64,000 bases of DNA from Bacteroidales bacterium (GTDB lineage Bacteria > Bacteroidota > Bacteroidia > Bacteroidales > Muribaculaceae): the NCBI GenBank assembly GCA_910575615.1, contig CAJTEX010000006.1:62001-126000 (forward strand). The letters are read 5' to 3'. The translations under genes and the position numbers were made by a program. The stretch's first letter is position 1; every line of letters begins with the position of its first letter. Under the pieces are notes generated by a model. The model searched no databases. It was not told where the DNA came from and saw nothing but the letters and a program-made list of their open reading frames with translations. Shown in pieces: positions 54,333 to 64,000 of the stretch.

Positions 54333-56068
54333 TGGCTAACTTCTATACAGACAACAAGGCGCTGAAGCTCCACCTCCAGCACCCCCTGATGCAGAAAATC
54401 GTCAGCCTGAAGGAGCGCGACTTCGCCGACGCTGACAAGTTTGACTACGCGCCGGTTGATTTCGCCGACGCGATGGACAACTACGAGCGCGTCCTTGAAA
54501 TCGTTGGCGAGCTTTGCGGCACCACCATCGCCGAGAATGCCGAGGGTGTCGACCACGAAGGACCCAAGGTTGAGAACGGACGCGTGACCTACGCCTCCGG
54601 CACACAGCAGAATCTTGACGCCTGCCGCAAGGCCGGCCTGATGGGCATGTCGATGCCCCGTCGTTTCGGCGGTCTCAACTTCCCCATCACCCCCTATATC
54701 ATGGCCGCCGACATCGTCAGCCGCGCCGACACCGGTTTCGAGAACCTCTGGGGCCTCCAGGATTGCGCCGAGACCCTTTATGAGTTCGGCTCGGAGGAGC
54801 AGCGCGAGCGCTACATCCCCCGCGTGTGCGAAGGGGAGACCATGTCGATGGACCTCACCGAGCCTGACGCGGGCTCAGACCTCCAGTCTGTCATGCTCAA
54901 GGCCACCGAGATGCCCGACGGCAGCTGGCGCCTCAACGGTGTGAAGCGATTCATCACCAACGGCGACGCCGACATCCATCTGGTGCTTGCCCGTTCTGAG
55001 AGCGGCACAAAGGATGGCCGAGGCCTGTCGATGTTCATCTATGACAAGCGTCAGGGCGGAGTCGATGTGCGCCGCATTGAGAACAAGATGGGTATCAAGG
55101 GTTCGCCCACCTGCGAGCTTGTCTACAAGAACGCCAAGGCCGAGCTCTGCGGTTCACGCCGCCTGGGTCTCATCAAATATGTGATGGCCCTGATGAACGG
55201 TGCCCGCCTCGGCATCGCCGCCCAGAGCGTCGGTGTCAGCGAGATTGCTTACCGCGAGGCAGACGCATACGCCCGCGACCGCAAGCAGTTCGGCAAGGCC
55301 ATCATCGAGTTCCCCGCCGTGCGCGAGATTCTCGCCACCATGAAGGCCAAGCTCGACGCCTCCCGCTGCCTCCTCTACGAGACCTCTCGCTACGTCGACA
55401 TATACAAGGCTTACGAGGATATCGCCCGCGAGCGTTCGCTCACTCCCGAGGAACGCCAGGAGATGAAGCTTTACAACAAGCTCGCCGATGCCTGCACCCC
55501 GCTGGCCAAGGGCCTCACCTCTGAATACTGCAACCAGAACGCCTACGACTGCATCCAGATTCATGGCGGTTCGGGCTTTATGAAGGACTACGCTTGCGAG
55601 CGCGTTTACCGCGACGCCCGCATCACCTCGATCTACGAGGGTACCACCCAGCTGCAGGTTGTGGCTGCCATCCGCCACGTCCTCACCGGCACCTACGCCC
55701 AGCTCGTCGAGGGCTACCAGCAGATGGAGGTCGCTTCCGAGCTGATGCCCCAGAAGAAGATGCTCGACGTGATGTTCGCCAAATACCAGGACGCTGTCGA
55801 GGCTGTCAAGGCTGTCAACGAGACCGATTACACCGACTTTATGGCCCGTCGCCTCGTGGAGATGGCCGGAGACTGCGTGATGGGTTATCTGCTTGTAACC
55901 GACGCTTCGCGCAACCTTGCCTCTGAGGATGCCACCGTCAAGGAGGCTGCCCAGGAGCTGGTCAAGAGCGCCAAGGTGTATGTCAACCTCGGTATGGCCG
56001 ACGTTGCCCGCAACTCAGCTTTCGTGGCTACTGTCAAGCCTGCCGACATGGCTGAATACCAGGGCTGA
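54332..56068 (+). CDS. Acyl-CoA dehydrogenase family protein (long type)
   Basis: A 578-residue FAD enzyme, longer than the usual ~380, with the extra C-terminal helical domain of the PF12806-type acyl-CoA dehydrogenases. Motifs: MSMDLTEPDAGSDLQSV, LNGVKRFITNGD, MGIKGSPTCELVY, YARDRKQFGKAI, CIQIHGGSGFMKDYACER and the catalytic-base region ITSIYEGTTQLQ. With EtfAB it oxidises a short acyl-CoA or, running in reverse, reduces an enoyl-CoA such as crotonyl-CoA. Substrate length is not determinable. It ends at a terminator. Confidence 0.95.
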   Translation: MANFYTDNKALKLHLQHPLMQKIVSLKERDFADADKFDYAPVDFADAMDNYERVLEIVGELCGTTIAENAEGVDHEGPKVENGRVTYASGTQQNLDACRKAGLMGMSMPRRFGGLNFPITPYIMAADIVSRADTGFENLWGLQDCAETLYEFGSEEQRERYIPRVCEGETMSMDLTEPDAGSDLQSVMLKATEMPDGSWRLNGVKRFITNGDADIHLVLARSESGTKDGRGLSMFIYDKRQGGVDVRRIENKMGIKGSPTCELVYKNAKAELCGSRRLGLIKYVMALMNGARLGIAAQSVGVSEIAYREADAYARDRKQFGKAIIEFPAVREILATMKAKLDASRCLLYETSRYVDIYKAYEDIARERSLTPEERQEMKLYNKLADACTPLAKGLTSEYCNQNAYDCIQIHGGSGFMKDYACERVYRDARITSIYEGTTQLQVVAAIRHVLTGTYAQLVEGYQQMEVASELMPQKKMLDVMFAKYQDAVEAVKAVNETDYTDFMARRLVEMAGDCVMGYLLVTDASRNLASEDATVKEAAQELVKSAKVYVNLGMADVARNSAFVATVKPADMAEYQG

Positions 56069-56098
56069 ACCATCAGGCTTAAACGCCGATAAGCATAC

Positions 56099-56143
56099 AT
56101 CCGCCGCATGCCTTCTCCCCGGAAGGCTGCGGCGGATTTTTTT
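56099..56143 (+). terminator. Terminator of the etf-acyl-CoA dehydrogenase operon
   Basis: ATCCGCCGCA with GCCTTC (56099-56115) pairs with GAAGGC and TGCGGCGGAT (56122-56137), followed by a T-run to 56143. Confidence 0.85.
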
Positions 56144-56212
56144 GATGTGGCGGGAAAAACGACATTGCCCCTGACGCGCAATAAAAGAGGCAGCCCGGTC
56201 GTTATGAAATAG

Positions 56213-57874
56213 ATGAGACGGATTATCACCACTCTGATGTCGGTTTTGATGTTGCTTCCCTTTGTCGCAGAGGGGAGTAGCACGACTCGGATTGACTCCC
56301 TGGTCAACGAGCTTGACACCGTCATAAACAACCGTTCGCATTACTTCGAGGTGAAGGAGAACCGGATTTCGACATTGAAATCATCCCTTGCCGAGGCCGG
56401 TGATGACAAGAAAAGGTTTGACATCCTCGGGGAGCTTGTGGATGAATACAATCCCTACAATACCGACTCCGCCCTGGTGTACAGCGTCGAGCGCGAGGCT
56501 GTCGCGAGAAGAATCGGCGACCCGACCAGGATATACAATGCCCGCATGAACCGCGCCGCAGCCCTCAGCGCCATCGGTATGTATCCCGAGGTGCTTGAGG
56601 TGATGAAAGACATCTCCACAGACAAGCTGCCCGGCTACCTCCATCCCTACTATTTCTACATAATGCGCACGCTCTATGGCAGACTGGCCGATTATTCGGC
56701 TTTCGAGCCAGAGAAGAAGCGTTATGAAGAACTTACCGACGCCTACCGTGACTCGCTGATGAGTGTCAACGAGCCGGGTTCGCTCGCGTTCGCCATTTCC
56801 AAGGCCGACCAGCTCAATATCAATGGCCGCCCCGGCGAGGCGCTCGCGGTGATGGAGGATTTCATGGCCACCCATGACCTGTCAGAGCATGACAAGGCGA
56901 TATGCGCCTGGACCCTCTCCGAATCGTTCGGCCTGCTCGGCGACGAGGAGGCCCGCAAGGAGCAGTTGCTTGTCTCGGCCATCTCCGACATGAAGAGCGC
57001 CGTAAGGGAATACATCTCGTTGCGCTCACTAGCCTTGCAGCTCTACAAGGAGGGTGACCTTGACCGGGCTTACCGCTACCTCAACATCTGCGTCGAGGAT
57101 GCTTCCAAGAGCAACGCGCGCCACCGTATCATAGAGCTTAACGAGACCTACCCGATGGTCAACGGCATCTACATCGACGCGATGAAACGCCAGAAGAGAT
57201 CGTTGCAGTGGGCCCTGGCCATAATCACCGTCATCTCCCTGTCGTTGCTCGGGGCTCTTTTCTTCATCAGGAAGCAGATGAGCAAGATAGCGGCGGCCCG
57301 CAAGACCATCGAGGAGAACAACGCGAGGCTCAACACCCTCAACAGCCGCCTGACGGAGTCAAACCGCGAGCTGTGTGAGGCCAACAGGTCGATAGCAGAG
57401 AACTCCCGCGTCAAGGAGACCTACATAGGCCGCTACATGGACCAGTGTCTCGAATATATCGAGCGGCTCGACTCATACCGCAAGTCAATATCAAAACTGG
57501 CCTCGTCGGGCAAGACCGAGGAGCTGAAAAAGATGGTGAAGTCGTCGGCTGCCATCGACGACGAGTTGAAATCATTCTACGGCAACTTCGACTCGACATT
57601 CCTCAAGCTTTTCCCGACTTTTGTCGAGGATTTCAACAAGCTCCTGCAGCCCGAGGAAGCCATACTGCCCAAGAAACCCGGTTCGCTGACCACCGAGCTT
57701 CGCATCTTCGCCCTGATAAGGCTCGGAATCACCGACAGCGACCGCATAGCCAAATTCCTGCGTTATTCGATAACGACAATCTACAATTACCGCACCAGAG
57801 TCAGAAACAAGGCCGCTGGCGACCGTTCCAAGCTTGATGAACAGGTGTTGCTCATCGGCCGCTCTGAACATTGA
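56213..57874 (+). CDS. DUF6377-type membrane-bound transcriptional regulator of a Sus-type locus
   Basis: A 553-residue protein with a signal peptide (MRRIITTLMSVLMLLPFVAE). Periplasmic TPR-like helices run from about 25 to 325 (ALSAIGMYPEVLEVMK, ALQLYKEGDLDRAYRYLNI), and one transmembrane helix covers about 331-352. A coiled coil (about 355-400) precedes a cytoplasmic C-terminal region with a helix-turn-helix near 500-530 (ELRIFALIRLGITDSDRIAKFL, YSITTIYNYRTRVRNKA). The layout matches DUF6377 regulators found beside SusC/SusD genes, thought to sense a periplasmic signal and act on the neighbouring operon. It is 342 bp upstream of the SusC pseudogene. Confidence 0.9.
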   Translation: MRRIITTLMSVLMLLPFVAEGSSTTRIDSLVNELDTVINNRSHYFEVKENRISTLKSSLAEAGDDKKRFDILGELVDEYNPYNTDSALVYSVEREAVARRIGDPTRIYNARMNRAAALSAIGMYPEVLEVMKDISTDKLPGYLHPYYFYIMRTLYGRLADYSAFEPEKKRYEELTDAYRDSLMSVNEPGSLAFAISKADQLNINGRPGEALAVMEDFMATHDLSEHDKAICAWTLSESFGLLGDEEARKEQLLVSAISDMKSAVREYISLRSLALQLYKEGDLDRAYRYLNICVEDASKSNARHRIIELNETYPMVNGIYIDAMKRQKRSLQWALAIITVISLSLLGALFFIRKQMSKIAAARKTIEENNARLNTLNSRLTESNRELCEANRSIAENSRVKETYIGRYMDQCLEYIERLDSYRKSISKLASSGKTEELKKMVKSSAAIDDELKSFYGNFDSTFLKLFPTFVEDFNKLLQPEEAILPKKPGSLTTELRIFALIRLGITDSDRIAKFLRYSITTIYNYRTRVRNKAAGDRSKLDEQVLLIGRSEH

Positions 57875-58216
57875 GAAACCACCATCTGCGGTGGCCGACA
57901 CACCGCTGCGCATTCTGGATTTATGCCCCCTGTTACGTCGTGCCGGGTGAGCTCCCTCGCCCTTGAAACCTTGCCTCCGGATGTCATTGACATATGCCGA
58001 AATGCCCGGATACAGTCAGAAAAATGGCTGAAACCATTCAATACCTACTATATTATTTAACCCCTTTAAAATGCTTAAATACCAGTCAATCAATCTTGAA
58101 AGGTCTAAAAACCACTACTTTTTCAGTACAGGACATTGACAATGAGATTTTCAATATCTAACTTTGCAGAAAAGACAACTTGCCTAACAGAATTTTCTAA
58201 CCAAAAAATCTTATCA
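57875..58216 (+). other. Regulatory gap between DUF6377 gene and SusC
   Basis: A 342-bp AT-rich region with a CCACC/GGTGG hairpin just after the regulator stop, no gene, and the SusC promoter near its end. The regulator may bind here (inference). Confidence 0.5.
58136..58166 (+). promoter_or_regulatory. Promoter of the second SusC/SusD operon
   Basis: TTG (58136-58138), a 20-nt spacer, TAACTTTG (58159-58166). Transcription should start near 58172, which supports the ATG at 58217 over upstream ATGs. Confidence 0.75.
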
Positions 58217-61198
58217 ATGAAAAAAACAGTTGCCAGGAAACTGGTGTCCCTTTTGCTGATGTTTGTGGGGCTGCAATATGCCGCCGCCCAGCAGCTGAAT
58301 GTGAAAGGCACAGTTACCGATCCCTCTGGCGAACCGGTCATCGGCGCGAGTGTGATGGTGGAAGGCACCAAGACCGGTACCTCCACCGACATTGACGGTG
58401 TTTTCACCGTCACTGCCGACGCCAAGGGCAAACTCCGTATCTCATATATAGGATACGAACCGCAGGAAGTGGCCATCAACGGCCGCAAGGAAATCAATAT
58501 AATAATGAAAGAGAACTCCGCGGTCCTTGACGAGGTTGTCGTCATCGGCTACGGCACAATGGACAAGAAGGAGCTGACCTAGGCCATCTCACATGTCAGC
58601 GAGAAGGATTTCCTCTCGGTAAGCTCGCTCGACCCCTCGATGATGATTCAGGGCAAGGTCCCCGGAGTCTCCATCACCAACACCGGAGCGGGCGACCCCA
58701 ATAACCAGGCCAGCATCCAGATTCGCGGTGTCTCCTCCCGCGAGGCCGGCCTCGGCCCGCTGATTGTAATCGACGGTGTGCCGGGTGGAAACCTCACCAA
58801 CATCAACCCCAACGACATCGCCTCGTTTGACATCCTCAAGGATGGCGCGGCGTCGGCCATTTATGGCACACGCGGTTCAAACGGTGTGATTCTCGTGACC
58901 ACCAAGAAAGGCAGCAAGGATGGCAACACCCATACCTCCTATTCGGGCACCCTGGCGTGGGATGTTGTCAACAAGGAACTCAACATGATGACTGCCGAAG
59001 ACTACCGCGAGGTACGTCTGGGCTGGGGCGACCGTGGTGTCGACCTCGGCGGCAATGACGACTGGCTCGACGCTGTGACACGCACCGGCTTCACCCAGCA
59101 GCACACACTGACCGTCAGCGGAGGAAACGAGCGCAGCAACTACCGTGTCAGCGCCGACTACCGCAAGGCCAATGGTATCGACCTGCGTTCGAGCCGCGAG
59201 GAGTATGGCGCGCGTGCGTCGGTGATGCACACCACCAAAGGCGGTCTCTTCACCATCAGCCTCAATGTGGCCCCGCGTATCATCTACCGCGACAACGCCG
59301 ACTGGGGTGTGTTCCGCAACGCCATCGAGGCCAACCCGACCACACCCATCATGGATCCCGAGAATCCCAACATGTATTACAACTTCCAGGGACAGGTGGT
59401 AGGCAGCAACCCCGTCGAGCTGATGAAGCTTGAGAAGGACCACGCCGACACCAAGCTCCTTGACTGGGACGGAATCCTGAAACTCAATCTCCTCCCCCTG
59501 CTGGCCAAGGATGGCCAGAGCGCCCACCATCTGACCACACAGGTGATGTTCGCCGACCACCAGTACAGCAACAACAACTCCTGGTTCCGCCCCTCCACCT
59601 CGACCCAGGCCGTCAACAACGGTTACGAGGGTGAGGCCAGCCGCTCATATTCAAAGGAGCGTCAGTATGTGGTGGAATGGCTCACCAACTACAACACCCA
59701 TATCGACAAGCACAACATCAAGGCCATGGTGGGCTACTCATACCAGTATTCGCAATACTCGGGCTTCAACGCCGAGAACAAGGATTTCCCCAACGACGGT
59801 CTCGGCTCTGACAACCTCGGTTCGGGCAGCCTCGCCAAAGAGGAAGGGGAGGTGTTGATGGGCAGCTACCGCAATGACTCCAAGCTCATCTCGTTCTTCG
59901 GCCGCGTAAGCTACGATTTCGACGGTAAATATCTCTTCACCGCGTCACTGCGCCACGAAGGCTCATCAAAGTTCGGCGCCAACCACAAATGGGGCAACTT
60001 CCCCGCAGTTTCCGCCGGATGGCGTATATCACAGGAGAAATTCATGAGCGGCCTGCGCTGGATCGACGACCTGAAAATCCGCGCCGACTACGGTGTGACC
60101 GGCAACCAGGACTTCGGCAGCTATCTCTCAATCAATACGATGGGAGGCTTCGGCTACTACTATTACAATGGAAAGTACTTCCAGGTATGGGGCCCGGGCA
60201 AGAATGTCAACCCCGACCTGCGCTGGGAGAAGGGTAAGAACTGGAACATCGGTCTTGACTTCTCGCTGTTCAACAACCGTCTCTACGGTTCGCTCAACTA
60301 CTTCAACCGCCGCCAGCAGGACCTCCTGGGCAACTACAAGGTGTCGGTGCCCCCTTACCTCTTCGACGAGACATTTGTCAACGTGGGCACGATGAAAAAC
60401 TCCGGTTTCGAGTTTGACATCACCTTCAACGCCGTGAACACCCGCGACTTCTCATACAGCTTCAGCGTCATCGGCACAACGATGGCCAACAAGTTTGTCG
60501 ATTTCAGCAACTCGGAGTATGTCGGCCAGGACTTCTACAATGTCTGCGGCACCGAAGACCCCTATCCCTTCTACAATCTCCAGCGCATCGAGAAGGGTGA
60601 GTCGCTCGGCAACTTCTATATGTGGAAATATGCCGGAATCACCCCGGAAGGGGAGTGGCTGGTCTACGACAAGGACAACGACATCATCCGCGCCTCGCAG
60701 GCAACCGACGAAGACCGCCGCATCGTAGGCAACGGTATGCCCAAGTTCACGATGTCGACAAGCCACAACTTCCGTTACCGCAACTTCGACCTGGCTCTCT
60801 TCTTCCGCGGGGCTTTCGGTTTCGATATCTTCAACATCCACGATTTCTATTACGGTACCCGCAATTTCACAGGCAACATGCTCCGCAAGGCTTATGGCAA
60901 GAACTTCGACATCTCGCCCGACGCCAACCCCGTGGTGAGCGACTACTTCCTGGAGCGCGGAGACTACTTCAAGCTCGACATGCTGACACTGGGCTATACC
61001 CTGCCGACTCCCAAGCTCCGTTTCCTCGACCGCGTCAGGGTCTACGGCACTGTGAAGAATGTCTTCACAATCACCAAGTTCAGCGGTGTTGACCCCTCTA
61101 CCTACCAGGTCAACGGTCTGACCCCCGGCGGCCAGGGCTCACGCTCCTATTATCCCTCCACCCGCCAGTTTATCCTCGGCGTGCAGCTCGATTTCTAA
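58217..61198 (+). pseudogene. SusC/RagA-family TonB-linked transporter interrupted by in-frame TAG
   Basis: Reading through codon 122 gives a full-length SusC of 993 positions. A signal peptide (MKKTVARKLVSLLLMFVGLQ) and CarboxypepD_reg-like domain (about 26-100; GTVTDPSGEPVIGASVMVEG) lead to the TonB box (LDEVVVIGYGTMDKKELT). A TAG at 58580-58582 follows. The frame then continues without any other stop through AISHVSEKDFLSV, the plug (GAASAIYGTRGSNGVILVTTKKG) and the barrel to the end GVQLDF. The codon usually encodes Ser in this motif (TCG to TAG is one change). The truncated product (121 aa) would lack plug and barrel. Recent nonsense mutation, sequencing error or readthrough are the options. 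Confidence 0.9.
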
Positions 61199-61225
61199 TC
61201 ACCTGTAAAAACATCTGAAATAAAA

Positions 61226-62962
61226 ATGAAGTTTCTCAAACATATAGCGTCGGCAGCCCTGGGTGTAATCGCCCTGGCCGGCTGCACCAACCTGGACGAG
61301 ACCCTCTATGACCAGGTGGGAACGCAGAATTATTACAACACCAAGAACGACGTGATACGCGCCGCCTTCCGCCCGTTCGAGCATGCTTACTGGAGCATAT
61401 GCAGCCGCCACGTGCTCAACGAGCTGACCGCCGACCAGCTCATCACCCCGACACGCGACGGATGGTGGGACGACGGCGGCAAATGGCGCAGGCTCCACTA
61501 TCATCAGTGGAACGTCGAGGATGGCGGCGACGCACAGACCGAGTGGAACGGCTGTTTCCAGGGCATCATGCAGTGCAACTACGTCATCGAGGACCTGGCC
61601 CAGCTCAATCCCTCCAAGTTTGGCTTCACGCAGCCTGAATTTGACAACATCAATGCCCAGTGTCGTGCCCTGCGCGCATGGTTCTACATCCGCCTGCTCG
61701 ACGCGTTCCGCAACATCCCCCTGGCGGTTAGCTTCAATGATGTCTCCCTCAACTCCGAGGGGCAGGTTGAGCCCAAAGTGGTTTTCGATTTCATCGAGAG
61801 CGAGCTGAAAGACTGCCTGTCGCTGCTGGTCAAGAAAGAGAGCCTCGGCTCCAACGCCAATATCCAGGGACAGTGGACCCAGGCCGGAGCGGCCGCCCTG
61901 CTGGTGCGTCTCTATCTCAACGCCCAGGTCTACATCGGCGAGGACCGTTACGCCGACTGTGAGAAAATCGCCGAGGAAATCCTCAGCGGGGTGTATGGCG
62001 CTTATGAGGTGGCCGACCGCTGGGATGCCCCCTTCGACTGGGACAATGACACCTGCGACGAGGTGATTTTCGGATTCCCCAGCTCCCAGGGCTATTCATA
62101 CTGGCTCTACCAGGGCGACACATACTGGTGGACCGTGCCGGCCCGCGCCCGTTACTATTTCAACGACCGCAAGGCCAAGGCCGGCGACCACAACACCAAG
62201 TATGCCGCTTCTCCCAGCTACGACCTCAATGGCGAACTGTACACTTACGAGCTTGGCATGCCGATACAGAATTTCCGCAAGTATGAGGGTGACGAGCGCA
62301 TGAAGCTTTACCGCAACCTGGGCGACAGCAAGAGAGAGGGCATGTTCCTCTTCGGTTATCTCGAATACATCGACGAGGATGGCTCAAAGAAGCGCGTCCG
62401 CGCTCCCGAGCAGCCCTATGACCTCTATATCCGCGACGCTGTAGGCAATTTCCAGGCAATGGCTCCTGACAAATGGCCCGCCAACAAGAACTCAAACCTG
62501 ATGAACGGCGACCACAACTCGGGATGGCATTTCGCCAAGTACCCCTTCTACAGCGATGATGATGCCCACCAGATGGAGAGCGACTACACCGAGATCCGTC
62601 TCCCCGAGGTAATCTACTCGCTGGCCGAATGCAAGCTCCGCTCAGGCAAGAAGGCTGAGGCCGCCCGTCTGCTCAACAGTGTGCGCCGCCGCAACTATCC
62701 CGCCGATAACCTCAATGATGTGCTTTACGCTCCCGAAGGTAAAGTCGACCTGACCGAGAAGGAGATGCTTGACGAGTGGGGACGCGAGTTCTTCGCCGAG
62801 AGCCGCCGCCGCATCGACCTGATACGTTTCGGCAAATTCTCCTCCGGCACATGGTGGGACAAGACCCCCGATGCCGGAAACCACACCGAGATTTTCCCCA
62901 TCATGCGTCCGATTCTCAACTCCAACCCCGCTTTGAAGCAGAACCCCGGTTACAGCAACTGA
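61226..62962 (+). CDS. SusD/RagB-family nutrient-binding lipoprotein
   Basis: A 578-residue surface lipoprotein with lipobox VIALAGCTN. SusD features: DETLYDQVGTQNYYNTKNDV, AQCRALRAWFYIRLLDAFRNIPL, RLPEVIYSLAECKLRSGKKA and the C-terminal WGREFFAESRRRIDLIRFGKF. It is intact and lies 27 bp after the interrupted SusC, so polarity aside it should still be made. An intact partner argues that the SusC stop is recent or tolerated. Confidence 0.95.
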   Translation: MKFLKHIASAALGVIALAGCTNLDETLYDQVGTQNYYNTKNDVIRAAFRPFEHAYWSICSRHVLNELTADQLITPTRDGWWDDGGKWRRLHYHQWNVEDGGDAQTEWNGCFQGIMQCNYVIEDLAQLNPSKFGFTQPEFDNINAQCRALRAWFYIRLLDAFRNIPLAVSFNDVSLNSEGQVEPKVVFDFIESELKDCLSLLVKKESLGSNANIQGQWTQAGAAALLVRLYLNAQVYIGEDRYADCEKIAEEILSGVYGAYEVADRWDAPFDWDNDTCDEVIFGFPSSQGYSYWLYQGDTYWWTVPARARYYFNDRKAKAGDHNTKYAASPSYDLNGELYTYELGMPIQNFRKYEGDERMKLYRNLGDSKREGMFLFGYLEYIDEDGSKKRVRAPEQPYDLYIRDAVGNFQAMAPDKWPANKNSNLMNGDHNSGWHFAKYPFYSDDDAHQMESDYTEIRLPEVIYSLAECKLRSGKKAEAARLLNSVRRRNYPADNLNDVLYAPEGKVDLTEKEMLDEWGREFFAESRRRIDLIRFGKFSSGTWWDKTPDAGNHTEIFPIMRPILNSNPALKQNPGYSN

Positions 62963-63004
62963 TTTCCCTGACTGACTTTGTCAACTCATAAAACTTAGAA
63001 TCCC

Positions 63005-64000
63005 ATGAAACTTAAAAATATGTTTTCCGCCCTGGCCGGTGTGGCGCTGACCATGACCCTGGCCGGATGTGACGGAGAGAAAGAGCTGGTCATCATCGAG
63101 GGGAACCTGCCGATAAAGACCACCACACTCTATATGGTGGGGGATGCCACTCCCAACGGCTGGAGCATCGACTCGCCGACTCCGCTGACCCCAACCGAGG
63201 CCGATCCCCTGGTGTTCACCTGGGAAGGCTCGCTCAACACCGGCGAGATGAAGCTCTGTCTGACCACCGGAAGCTGGGATGCCGGATTCATCCGTCCCAC
63301 GGCCAATGGCACTGAAATCAACTCCACCCCCATTGTCAACGCTCCTTTCCAGATGCACGCCGGAGATCCCGACGAGAAATGGAAAGTGACCGAGGCCGGT
63401 GTCTACCAGCTGACATTCAATCTGCGCGAATGGACTATGTCGACCGCTTTCCTCCGTGGCCAGGATGCTCCCGAAATCGAGCCTATAGTGGCTGACGCCC
63501 TCTATATTATCGGTGATGCCACGGTCAACGGTTGGAACATCGATGCTCCTGTGGAGGTTGAGAAGAAGTCTGACTTCATCTATGAGTACACCGGCCCGCT
63601 GACCCCCGGCGAATTCAAGGCCTGCACTGTCTCCGGGAGCTGGGATGTGCCCTTCATCCGTCCCGCCTCCAATGGTGAGAAGCTGTCAAAGGATGGCTTC
63701 GAAAACCCTGGATTCGTTTACTCGGCATCCCCCGACAACAAGTGGGTCGTAGCCGACGCGGGTGTCTACCATCTCACCTTCGACCTTGAGAACTGGACCG
63801 TCAAGGCTGACTTCATTGAGGAGATTGTCAACGAGAAGAACCCCATCGAGACCGCGACCCTCTTCATGATCGGCGACGCGACCCCCGGCGGATGGAGCAT
63901 GGATGACGCGTCGGAGATGACCGTGTCCTCTTCAAACAGATACATCTTCACCTGGGAGGGTGAGCTTGTGAACGGTTCGATGAAAGCCTGCACCGAGCGT
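63005..64000 (+). CDS. SusE/SusF-like surface glycan-binding lipoprotein (3' partial)
   Basis: A lipoprotein starting MKLKNMFSALAGVALTMTLA with lipobox TLAGCDG, open to the window end (332 codons visible). It contains at least three tandem repeats of a SusE/SusF-type starch-binding-like module, each beginning TLYMVGDATPNGWSID, ALYIIGDATVNGWNID or TLFMIGDATPGGWSMD and including a GSWD..FIRP or GEL..KAC strand. Such modules bind glycans, often alpha-glucans, at the cell surface. It is third in the operon after SusC and SusD. Confidence 0.88.
   Translation, partial: MKLKNMFSALAGVALTMTLAGCDGEKELVIIEGNLPIKTTTLYMVGDATPNGWSIDSPTPLTPTEADPLVFTWEGSLNTGEMKLCLTTGSWDAGFIRPTANGTEINSTPIVNAPFQMHAGDPDEKWKVTEAGVYQLTFNLREWTMSTAFLRGQDAPEIEPIVADALYIIGDATVNGWNIDAPVEVEKKSDFIYEYTGPLTPGEFKACTVSGSWDVPFIRPASNGEKLSKDGFENPGFVYSASPDNKWVVADAGVYHLTFDLENWTVKADFIEEIVNEKNPIETATLFMIGDATPGGWSMDDASEMTVSSSNRYIFTWEGELVNGSMKACTER

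Noticed and set aside
58217-61198. TAG recoding as a general genetic-code change
   Set aside because: The other long genes in the window read normally without internal TAG codons, so recoding is not supported; a local mutation is simpler.

Overview
The window looks like a chromosomal segment of a gut Bacteroidales bacterium, most likely family Muribaculaceae (inference). The evidence is two SusC/SusD-type operons, three secreted proteins with type IX secretion (T9SS) C-terminal sorting domains, a DUF6377 regulator, the rpmB-rpmG-DUF4295 cluster, and moderately high GC in genes with AT-rich gaps. Many genes are preceded by the Bacteroidetes promoter pattern TTTG-N19-21-TAnnTTTG. No tRNA, rRNA, CRISPR array, phage or intact transposase gene was seen.

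Layout. 1-4.4 kb: 3' part of a giant fibronectin-type T9SS protein. 4.5-8.1 kb (minus): aminotransferase, dnaK and a tiny winged-helix gene. 8.4-11 kb (minus): exported C10 cysteine protease with a BACON lipoprotein. 11.3-16.2 kb (minus): sppA-lpxK-punA-thiL. 16.5-17.1 kb (minus): rpmB-rpmG-DUF4295. 17.4-19.6 kb (minus): a NatAB-type ABC exporter. 19.7-21.7 kb (plus): NlpC/P60 lipoprotein and an acyltransferase. 21.7-23.2 kb: rsgA and a divergent winged-helix gene. 23.3-29.9 kb (minus): exported C1 peptidase, a glycosidase-like lipoprotein, a GH13 amylase, a phosphoesterase and a SPOR protein. 30.1 kb (plus): L31. 30.5-34.5 kb (minus): S8 protease, DUF4421 barrel and a small membrane protein. 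35.2-41.9 kb (plus): first SusC-SusD-surface lipoprotein operon. 42.1-47.8 kb (plus): ABC-F ATPase, Dabb protein, purL. 47.8-48.6 kb: a repeat-rich gap. 48.6-52.0 kb (minus): second giant T9SS protein. 52.4-56.1 kb (plus): etfB-etfA-acyl-CoA dehydrogenase. 56.2-64 kb (plus): DUF6377 regulator, then a second SusC-SusD-SusE-like operon running off the window.

The genes combine housekeeping (DnaK, PurL, ThiL, PunA, LpxK, ribosomal proteins, RsgA), nutrient capture at the outer membrane (two Sus-type systems, GH13), secreted proteolysis (C10, C1, S8) and electron-bifurcation or fatty-acid type redox (Etf/ACAD).

Most notable points: (i) the second SusC gene carries an in-frame TAG just after its TonB box, with everything downstream intact; (ii) the 0.8-kb gap after purL holds a 220-bp MITE-like element with perfect 18-bp inverted ends and a 9-bp target duplication, inserted in a degenerate 15-bp tandem array beside a large palindromic element; (iii) a perfect 14-bp inverted repeat with a 9-nt spacer (CIRCE geometry, different sequence) lies upstream of dnaK, and a 58-aa winged-helix gene follows dnaK.
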